A stretch of 64,000 nucleotides of DNA. Source: Lachnospiraceae bacterium. Its GTDB lineage: Bacteria > Bacillota > Clostridia > Lachnospirales > Lachnospiraceae. The position numbers and the translations under genes are program-made. Positions within the stretch are counted from its first letter, which is position 1; the number at the start of each line of letters is the position of its first letter. This document shows positions 56,158 through 64,000 of this stretch, piece by piece. The notes below the pieces were generated by a model. That model saw nothing but the letters and a program-made list of their open reading frames with translations. It did no database searches and was not told where the DNA came from. The DNA lies in the NCBI GenBank assembly GCA_902363835.1, contig CABJBM010000002.1:124001-188000 (forward strand). Reading direction: 5' to 3'.

Positions 56158-56518
56158 AATGATCTCCTATTCCTAAACAGTCTGTATGGATCTTTTTTAA
56201 TACCACTTCAAACAAATCGATCAGCTTTTCCGACAGCAAAACTTCGGAATTAATGGTCATCAGCGTATCCTGGGCATGGGCAAAAAGAAGGCATGGCTGA
56301 TACGTTTTCCCCCTTGTCTCATTTTGTATCACCTCTGTCTGGGATACATGTGCCAATCGAATGCACTCCTTTGCTTCCAGCATCTTTTCTTTTGCTTCCG
56401 TAAAATTTTCTTCCTTGATGCAGTCAAGTGCACGTCCTACAGCCGTTCTGGCATCGCCTGCATGTAAAATGATCTGCATGGCAACTCCTGCCAACTCATT
56501 TTCCATAATATCTTCCAT
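56150..56518 (-). CDS. celC: PTS EIIA component, lactose/cellobiose family
   Basis: 122 residues, preceded by GGAAGGAAG. All-helical EIIA with the phosphohistidine in LLFAHAQDTLM and the N-terminal MQIILHAGDARTAVGRAL pattern. It takes phosphate from HPr and passes it to EIIB (57791). It is between EIIC and GH1 genes, the usual gene order for these operons. The symbol is by family. Confidence 0.92.
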   Translation of the reverse strand: MEDIMENELAGVAMQIILHAGDARTAVGRALDCIKEENFTEAKEKMLEAKECIRLAHVSQTEVIQNETRGKTYQPCLLFAHAQDTLMTINSEVLLSEKLIDLFEVVLKKIHTDCLGIGDHYA

Positions 56519-56531
56519 AAATACTTCCTTC

Positions 56532-57767
56532 CTAACTATTCAATTCTTCCTTTATGCACTGCCCTTCGTATGCCTTGAAAAACGGCATCCAGGTTACAAA
56601 ATACACCGCAAATAGAATCACATAAAATATAATCGCCCTGACATCCTGAGTGATCATAACAGAGGAAATGGGGGCCGGAACCTGGCCAACCTGAATCATT
56701 TTCCCCGGAATATTCAGCCAGCCAAACTTCATGGCAACGTAAATGATCGTGGGACCTGTAAAGGAATTGATCCACATTGGCAGCATGAGTAAGGGATTAA
56801 ATGCAATGGGCGTGCCATAGATCACCGGTTCATTAATATTAAAGATGCTGGGAGCAATACAAACCTTTCCAAGGGTTCTCATCTTTTTTGATTTTGAACG
56901 CAGCATCTGAACAACCAGAGGCAAGGTGGCTCCCATACCGCCCATGGTAATCAGTGCGGCAGTAAAAACAGTTTCACTGGTAACAATATTGGTTGCAGTC
57001 CCTCCGGCAGCGATTGCAGCGATATTGGCGTTGATGCCTGCCATAAATACGGGAGTGGAAATTGCGCCGAATGCCCATGACGATACGCCGCAGGAATACA
57101 GGATCGCAGGAGTCAGGCACATAAAAATCATGCCCGGATAAGACTGGCCAAAGGAGGCAATTGGCTTAAATACCGCATTAACGGCAGATACAACATCCAC
57201 TCCGCCCTTAGATACAACCACCATGATCACCAGCAGGGTGATAAAAATAGGAATGATGCTGTTGATCCAGTTTGCCAGAAAACTTGGAATGGTGGTACTG
57301 TCTTCCAGGAAACCAAACCGGGTCCATAAATCAAATACAAATGCAACAAAAAGTCCTGTAACAATGGCAACCATGATTCCGCTGGGACCGAACACCCCAA
57401 AATTCACGTTCATAAAAGAATTCTCATCAAAGGTGGGATTTAAGCACATGATAAATGCGGAAAAGCCCAGCAGGCCTGCGGGAACCTGGAATTTATTCCT
57501 TTTCTTCAGTTCCATCAGATTATAAGGGATCAAAAAAGAAATAAAAATTCCTATGAACATAAAGGAATAACTGGCAATTGGAAATATATCCGGAAGAACA
57601 GGGATATAATCCTTAAAAACATTGTAGAAAAACACCACCGACCCCACCAGTATAAACGGCAGCACTCTCATCATTGCCTGGGATACGGCTGCCACCCATG
57701 GGTTTTCCACTAATTTATTCATTGCCGGTGCAAAGGAATCGATCAGCCACTTCATAAATTTTTTCAT
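56532..57767 (-). CDS. celB: PTS EIIC component, lactose/cellobiose family
   Basis: 411 residues from the ATG at 57767, preceded by GGAGAAGGAAG. About 9-10 membrane helices with the family stretch FNINEPVIYGTPIAFNPLLMLPMWINSFTGP, where the NEPVIYG motif forms the sugar site. It is the membrane channel for the beta-glucoside, working with the EIIB and EIIA neighbours. Confidence 0.93.
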   Translation of the reverse strand: MKKFMKWLIDSFAPAMNKLVENPWVAAVSQAMMRVLPFILVGSVVFFYNVFKDYIPVLPDIFPIASYSFMFIGIFISFLIPYNLMELKKRNKFQVPAGLLGFSAFIMCLNPTFDENSFMNVNFGVFGPSGIMVAIVTGLFVAFVFDLWTRFGFLEDSTTIPSFLANWINSIIPIFITLLVIMVVVSKGGVDVVSAVNAVFKPIASFGQSYPGMIFMCLTPAILYSCGVSSWAFGAISTPVFMAGINANIAAIAAGGTATNIVTSETVFTAALITMGGMGATLPLVVQMLRSKSKKMRTLGKVCIAPSIFNINEPVIYGTPIAFNPLLMLPMWINSFTGPTIIYVAMKFGWLNIPGKMIQVGQVPAPISSVMITQDVRAIIFYVILFAVYFVTWMPFFKAYEGQCIKEELNS

Positions 57768-57790
57768 ACTTCCTTCTCCTATTCTTCTCA

Positions 57791-58108
57791 TTACTTATTG
57801 AGATACTGAATGATATAATCCAATAATCCTTCACCGTCCAAGGTCCCGTAAATATCCTTTGGGATCACCATGACTTCTGTTCCATATTCCGAACATAATT
57901 CCTTATACGTATCATACCTTGATGCGTAATGAGGCCCAATGCAAAGAATGTCTGCCCCTTCTTTTATTACGGACATTACATTGCTTTCTGCATGGGCAGC
58001 TACCATAACATCCATTTTTCTCTTTTTGCTGGCTTTCTTTACGGCGTTGGCAAGAAAACCGCTTGACATGCCTGCGCCGCAGCACAATATAATTTTTAGG
58101 TCGCCCAT
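57791..58108 (-). CDS. celA: PTS EIIB component, lactose/cellobiose family
   Basis: 105 residues, preceded by AGGAGGAGG. Phosphocysteine in KIILCCGAGMSSGFLAN near the N-terminus. It phosphorylates the sugar carried by EIIC. It is the first gene of the operon; the regulator gene at 58244 lies upstream in the same direction with a terminator between. Confidence 0.93.
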   Translation of the reverse strand: MGDLKIILCCGAGMSSGFLANAVKKASKKRKMDVMVAAHAESNVMSVIKEGADILCIGPHYASRYDTYKELCSEYGTEVMVIPKDIYGTLDGEGLLDYIIQYLNK

Positions 58109-58181
58109 CCTTTCCTCCTCCTTTCATTCAAATGTAAATCCCCATACATCTTCTTTACACTACTAATTATCGTAAAAGAAA

Positions 58182-58240
58182 AGAGAAAAATCAAATCACG
58201 TTTTGCACTCCCCCATGCAATCCGTCACTGATTTTTCTCT
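58182..58240 (-). terminator. Terminator after the LicR-type gene
   Basis: AGAGAAAAATCA pairs with TGATTTTTCTCT around a 35-nt loop, AT-rich, ending in T-rich sequence on the minus strand. The distal arm abuts a possible -10 (GATAAT near 58166-58171) for the EIIB operon, so regulation may act here. Confidence 0.5.
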
Positions 58241-58243
58241 TCT

Positions 58244-60151
58244 TCATCCAATGATTGATCTTAATGTATTTTCAAATTCCTCATAGGATTTGCAGTCACG
58301 AAACAGCTCAATATTTGTTTCCTCAGAAAATATCATAACCAATGACTCATATAATTCCTTAAAAACATGATTATCCAGTTTATTAATTGCAATCATTAAA
58401 ACCACATATACCAGCTGGTTTTCCCATCGTATGCCCTTGCTGCAGATCATCACGGAAGCACAGGTCTTATATGCATTCATTTCAACGGAATGAGGGATGG
58501 CAATCTTCCCAAATGCAGTGCTGGCGGCCCTTTCTCTCATGAGCACGTTTTCCCTGTAATCTCTCCGCACGTATTCCTTATAGTATAAATTATTTGTCAA
58601 TATATCAATTGCCTCCATTTTATCCAGGGGCACATTGGATACAAAAAACAATTCCTTTTCAAAGTAATCATTAAAATGCCTTGTCAGCATTTTGTTTTTC
58701 TTATTATTCAGGGAGCTTTCTATTTTTTCCTGTATTTCCAGCTTATCCACTGAGGTCATGAACGGGGATATGACGGCGGTTTCACAGGCCCCAGGCGTTT
58801 TTACCCGCACAGTGGATATGAGTAAGTCAAAATTCAATTCCTCCAGCTGGTTGGAATCCCTTACCGATGCCACAATGTTGATGTCATTGCTGAAATTGAT
58901 CAAAAGCTCATTATAAAGCCTGGATTCTATGTTCATATAGCTTGGACACAACAGGACCACCCGTACCTTTGGATTATTATTTTTCTGCCGCTCTATTTCT
59001 CCCCCTATGTGCAGGGCAATAAACGCCACCTCATCCTGGCTGATATATATTTTATGCTTTTTTTCCAGCTGCAGGGAAACGTACAGGGCCATATCAAATA
59101 ATATAAGATGCTGGGACTGGATGGATTCCAGCATGGGATTTTTTATGTTGGTGCTGTTTTTTGCTCTCAGCATGAGATTTTTTAAATGCAGGGCAAATGG
59201 AATGATAAAGTTTTCCGTGTCCAGATTAACGGCATAGGCCTGCTGTATCAAATAGACCAGCTCCTTTGTCTCCTCCACAATCTCATTTCCCACTAAAGCC
59301 CGCACCTCCTGCATGCCGCCGGTAACAACAAAATTTGTGCTGGACTTAAATAAAATAGAGATTTCCTGCCTTTCTTCTTCATTAATTACAATGGAAAACT
59401 GCTGCTCCAGCTTTTTGCACAGCTCCAAAACGCAGGGATTTTCCCCGTCTTGATCCTCCAGCCCTTTTGCAAGGCCAGAAATGGTCTTTCCTTCCTGTAT
59501 CCGCTCTATAATGATGACCAGGTGCAGCAGCATATTTCTAAGGGCCAGATCATTGATGTAATAATCGTTCTTTGAAAATATCTGTTTTATGGCAGGAAGC
59601 ATGGAATCAATATCAATATTTTTAAAATTTCTTTTTAATATCTGTAAATCCACGTAATGGTTATCCACTTCTTCATAGAGAATGTAGCTGAACAGCTTTC
59701 TGATGTTTTTTTCCGGTCCCTGAAGCTTGATCTGGTCTTTTTCGATTGCAAACACAATATTAAAGCTTTTGAACCTCATATTCATCTTTTTAATGTCAGC
59801 CTTTAAAGTGGAATCACTGACAAACAATTCATCCGCCAGGACATAGAGATCCAGACTGTTGGTGTGCTGCAGAAAAAATGCCTTGATCACATACGTGGAC
59901 CTTTCCTCATATGTCTGAGGTATGACCATATTCTCCTGGGCAAGCAGGCTCTTTGCCACCGGAATGTTTAAGGTGTATCCGTTTTTGTTTGATATAATGG
60001 CTTTTCCTTTTCCGATTTCATTGATCTGGGAAATATAGGTTTTCACGGAACGCATGGAAATATTTAAAACATCAGCCAGCTGCTGGGAAGTCAATACCCT
60101 GGCCTTGTTTTCCATCATATAGTTAATCAGTTCTATCTGCTTGCTCTGCAT
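58244..60151 (-). CDS. LicR/CelR-type PRD-containing transcriptional activator
   Basis: 635 residues, preceded by GGGGTG. Order of domains: HTH_11 (about 1-60: LTSQQLADVLNISMRSVKTYISQINEIG), second HTH (about 90-150), PRD1 (about 185-290), PRD2 (about 300-400; IYISQDEVAFIALHIGGEIER), an EIIB-like domain with Cys in RVVLLCPSYMN (about 405-490), and a C-terminal EIIA-type domain with His in GKIAIPHSVE. Such proteins activate cellobiose or lichenan operons depending on HPr and EII phosphorylation. It lies between the second HPr gene and the EIIB operon, which is its likely target. Confidence 0.92.
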   Translation of the reverse strand: MQSKQIELINYMMENKARVLTSQQLADVLNISMRSVKTYISQINEIGKGKAIISNKNGYTLNIPVAKSLLAQENMVIPQTYEERSTYVIKAFFLQHTNSLDLYVLADELFVSDSTLKADIKKMNMRFKSFNIVFAIEKDQIKLQGPEKNIRKLFSYILYEEVDNHYVDLQILKRNFKNIDIDSMLPAIKQIFSKNDYYINDLALRNMLLHLVIIIERIQEGKTISGLAKGLEDQDGENPCVLELCKKLEQQFSIVINEEERQEISILFKSSTNFVVTGGMQEVRALVGNEIVEETKELVYLIQQAYAVNLDTENFIIPFALHLKNLMLRAKNSTNIKNPMLESIQSQHLILFDMALYVSLQLEKKHKIYISQDEVAFIALHIGGEIERQKNNNPKVRVVLLCPSYMNIESRLYNELLINFSNDINIVASVRDSNQLEELNFDLLISTVRVKTPGACETAVISPFMTSVDKLEIQEKIESSLNNKKNKMLTRHFNDYFEKELFFVSNVPLDKMEAIDILTNNLYYKEYVRRDYRENVLMRERAASTAFGKIAIPHSVEMNAYKTCASVMICSKGIRWENQLVYVVLMIAINKLDNHVFKELYESLVMIFSEETNIELFRDCKSYEEFENTLRSIIG

Positions 60152-60193
60152 ATGATCACCCCGTTTAAGAACATTGTAACCTATTTTCCCTTG

Positions 60194-60451
60194 CTATAAA
60201 TTCTGCCGGCAAAATACTTCAAGCTTATCTGCTGCCGCATCTTCATCTTCCCCCTCAATGACAAATCTCACTGTTTCCGAACATTTCACCCCTAATGCCA
60301 TAATGGACAGCATTTTTTTTGCATCCGCTTTCTCCTTGTCCCTGCAAATCAGGACCGTGCTTTTATATCCGGAAGCTTCCTTGGCCAGCAGGCTTGCAGG
60401 CCTTGCATGAATGCCTACGGCTTCCTTTATGACATATTCAAATTCTTTCAT
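60194..60451 (-). CDS. HPr-family phosphocarrier, second paralogue
   Basis: 85 residues, preceded by GAGGGAG. Active His in AVGIHARPASLL, regulatory-type Ser in AKKMLSIMALGV. It differs from ptsH at 16695 over most positions. It is directly upstream of the LicR-type activator (42 nt), which suggests a locus-specific phosphate donor or a signalling HPr. The EI it uses would be the ptsI product. Confidence 0.9.
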   Translation of the reverse strand: MKEFEYVIKEAVGIHARPASLLAKEASGYKSTVLICRDKEKADAKKMLSIMALGVKCSETVRFVIEGEDEDAAADKLEVFCRQNL

Positions 60452-60566
60452 ATGATTTCTCCCTCATTCCTTATCAATAATAAGCCCTTCCTGTAAATTT
60501 CAAATTCTTTTCCCTTATGAGGCTTGGAATCATTATAATGGTACTTAAGGCCCATTACAAATATAT

Positions 60567-60595
60567 ATTTGCACTCACTACGTGCAAATATTATA
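60567..60595 (-). promoter_or_regulatory. -10 element and palindrome before the second HPr gene
   Basis: On the minus strand TATAAT (60595-60590) is followed by ATTTGCAC-7 nt-GTGCAAAT (60589-60567), a perfect 8-bp inverted repeat at the expected transcription start. The -35 is weak (CTTAAA, 17 nt). About 120 nt before the HPr gene. Confidence 0.5.
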
Positions 60596-60626
60596 AATAT
60601 TCTATTTCATCTTTTAAGTATATCAG

Positions 60627-60676
60627 AAAAACCATGGAAGCAACCTGACCTTTCTCCGGTTACTTCCATGGTTTTT
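60627..60676. terminator. Terminator after the beta-glucoside locus, bidirectional
   Basis: AAAAACCATGGAAGCAACC pairs with GGTTACTTCCATGGTTTTT (one mismatch) around a 12-nt loop, T-rich on both sides. It separates the EIIBC-EIIA-GH1 genes from the HPr-regulator genes. Confidence 0.8.
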
Positions 60677-60719
60677 TAAGCTTGTAAAAATTAAATTTAC
60701 CCAGTTGAATCCATATCTC

Positions 60720-60917
60720 TTACTTTTTCCCGGTTCCCTTCTTTATGATGTCAATCTGTCCCCGGCAGGTATGCCCAAACAAGTCCGCTTCATCTCTTAT
60801 GTCTTTTTTTATGGCTGACACATAAGCCTTTAAAAACTCCATCCTATAATCCCCCTCAGCAGTGTCATCCTCTGATTCGTCAACCGTTTTCTGCGATGAA
60901 GATCCATTGGTTTTCAT
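60720..60917 (-). CDS. Short ORF derived from a GH1 C-terminal region
   Basis: 65 residues from the ATG at 60917, with a good site (AAGGAGAAAGAT). About 50 residues align with the GH1 gene directly upstream: GDYRMEFLKAYVSAIKKDIR with [40 protein letters not shown] with [20 protein letters not shown]. The aligned part begins just after the GH1 nucleophile Glu and stops before the Lys-Arg-Tyr phosphate motif is complete, so it cannot be catalytic. It lies 14 nt after that GH1 gene and before the terminator. It is either a decaying tandem duplicate or a small protein made from a GH1 fragment. Confidence 0.7.
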   Translation of the reverse strand: MKTNGSSSQKTVDESEDDTAEGDYRMEFLKAYVSAIKKDIRDEADLFGHTCRGQIDIIKKGTGKK

Positions 60918-60931
60918 TTTATCTTTCTCCT

Positions 60932-62877
<1,946 letters not shown>

Positions 62878-62888
62878 ATTATGCTCAC

Positions 62889-64000
62889 CTACTGTGCAAT
62901 CGTTGAATCGTCAAATCCCAGGATTACAGTTGCCGTAACAGAAACTGCAAAGGTCACCCCAATGGCAATGATGATCGCCATCATGGTATCCATGAAAATC
63001 GGGATGGCCAAAATACTGGAATAGCCTAAGGTATAGGCTTTTGCTCCCATAACTCCTGCTGTTGCTCCTCCTGCAAGGCCGCCGGCAACCACTGCATAAA
63101 GGGGTTTTTTCAGCCTTAAGTTGATTCCGTAAATTGCCGGTTCGGAAACTCCTGAAACAACTGCGCCAATGGCCGCAGAAATTGCCTCAGAGCGAAGCTT
63201 TTTATTCTTTGTGCGGATGGCAACTCCTGTACAGGCTCCTCCTTCTGCAATATTATGCAGGATCCATGCAGGCCGGAAAAAGTTATCATAACCGGTATTT
63301 GCCAGCAGCTCTGTCATGGGCGCTACAAACAGCATATTCATGCCGCCCATTACAATAAACGGCCACACTGCAGCCAATAATCCAATGGCAACACCGCCTG
63401 TCACATCGTAAATCCCCACAAAAATGCTTACAATATAATTGCCTGCAATGGTTCCAAGGGGAGCCAGAACAACCATGACAATGGGCATTGCAACAGCCAG
63501 GGTCAAAAGGGGGGCAAATACGGACCGCAAAACCCCGGGTATCACTTTATAGAAGAATTTTTCCAGACGGGCAACCAGCAATGCGGATAAAATTGCCGGA
63601 AGCAGGGTATTGGAATAGCTCACTAAGGTAACGGGAAGGCCAAAGATCGTCACCGCCTGGTCTCCGCCGATCAGCTGGACAAAATTAGGGTAAAGGAGCA
63701 TCAATGCCATTGCCATTGCAAACGCCGGGTTTGACTTAAGGGTGCGTGAGGCGCCATAGGCGATAAACACCGGCATAAAGTAAAACGGCACATTGGACAT
63801 AAAGTTGAACATCATATACGTGGTATTTCCAGTCACATCAGGCCAGAAGTATGCACTTACGCCCAAAGCAACCTTCAGCATACCGGCCCCGTACAGCACC
63901 GTAATAAACGGAGTTAATGAGGCTGATAAAAATTGTATGACCTTTCCCAGGTAATAACCAAAACCGGAAGCTTTTGCAGGAGCCACATCTTCCTTATGGT
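62889..64000 (-). CDS. PTS beta-glucoside EIIBC, C-terminal part
   Basis: The gene enters from the right edge; about 370 residues of the EIIC domain are visible, with the frame open to base 64000. Membrane helices and motifs match the beta-glucoside family (BglF/BglP): PFITVLYGAGMLKVALG, FNFMSNVPFYFMPVFIAYGASRTLKSNPAFAMAM, GVSEPAIYGINLRLKKPL. The sugar-binding GVSEPAIYG is complete. The EIIB part with its Cys would be beyond the window. The EIIA is a separate protein here (62368), not a C-terminal domain as in BglF. Confidence 0.92.
   Translation of the reverse strand, partial: HKEDVAPAKASGFGYYLGKVIQFLSASLTPFITVLYGAGMLKVALGVSAYFWPDVTGNTTYMMFNFMSNVPFYFMPVFIAYGASRTLKSNPAFAMAMALMLLYPNFVQLIGGDQAVTIFGLPVTLVSYSNTLLPAILSALLVARLEKFFYKVIPGVLRSVFAPLLTLAVAMPIVMVVLAPLGTIAGNYIVSIFVGIYDVTGGVAIGLLAAVWPFIVMGGMNMLFVAPMTELLANTGYDNFFRPAWILHNIAEGGACTGVAIRTKNKKLRSEAISAAIGAVVSGVSEPAIYGINLRLKKPLYAVVAGGLAGGATAGVMGAKAYTLGYSSILAIPIFMDTMMAIIIAIGVTFAVSVTATVILGFDDSTIAQ

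Overview
The window looks like chromosome of a Gram-positive anaerobe of the Lachnospiraceae / Clostridium cluster XIVa type (for example Lacrimispora or Hungatella relatives). This is inferred from moderate GC, strong AGGAGG-type ribosome binding sites, occasional GTG/TTG starts, lipoprotein signal peptides, CdaA/CdaR c-di-AMP genes, and a very high density of sugar PTS systems, glycosidases, ABC transporters and AraC/RpiR/GntR/LicR regulators. No rRNA, tRNA, CRISPR array, phage or intact insertion sequence was seen.

Layout. 1-6.7 kb (minus): an operon-like run of Ddl, a DapF homologue lacking both catalytic cysteines, a large GGDEF/EAL/PAS protein and the start of a PLP aminotransferase. 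6.9-8.8 kb (plus): an AraC regulator and a DUF4349 lipoprotein. 8.9-13.3 kb: an alpha-glucoside PTS (EIICBA), a GH4 6-phospho-alpha-glucosidase and a divergent RpiR regulator with likely operators. 13.5-20.7 kb (minus): a polysaccharide-polymerase-like membrane protein, the general PTS proteins EI and HPr, CdaR and CdaA, and two uncharacterised membrane proteins. 20.8-33.9 kb: a plant-polysaccharide locus with an ABC sugar importer, two GH43 enzymes (one fused to ankyrin repeats), a CE12-like esterase and an ABC exporter, divergent from a membrane-anchored AraC regulator coupled to a serine hydrolase. 34-38.8 kb: a MacAB-like exporter with two tandem permeases. 39-46.3 kb: a mixed accessory stretch with SOD, a YcaQ-like glycosylase, a DUF3795-GNAT fusion, a WYL regulator, a cupin, a truncated sugar-binding protein, a GntR regulator, an IS-like end and a low-GC licD. 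46.8-53 kb: a MarR regulator, a heterodimeric ABC exporter and two adaptor proteins. 53.2-64 kb: two beta-glucoside PTS loci with three full GH1 enzymes, a LicR-type regulator, a second HPr and a GH1 fragment gene.

How the genes work together. EI and HPr at 14.9-17 kb would energise the three sugar PTS systems. Each sugar locus carries matching intracellular phospho-glycosidases and its own regulator. The ABC importer locus would take up oligosaccharides, which the cytoplasmic GH43 enzymes and the esterase then cut.

Observations most worth following: a repeated intercistronic RNA-like element whose segments can pair in mutually exclusive ways (four copies, before three genes); a DapF homologue with both active-site Cys replaced by Ser; a GH1 enzyme with the acid/base Glu replaced by Gln, as in myrosinases; an ankyrin-GH43 fusion; a 92-bp tandem structured repeat with compensatory changes; and a short ORF derived from a GH1 C-terminus. 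All functional statements are sequence-based inference without database searches.
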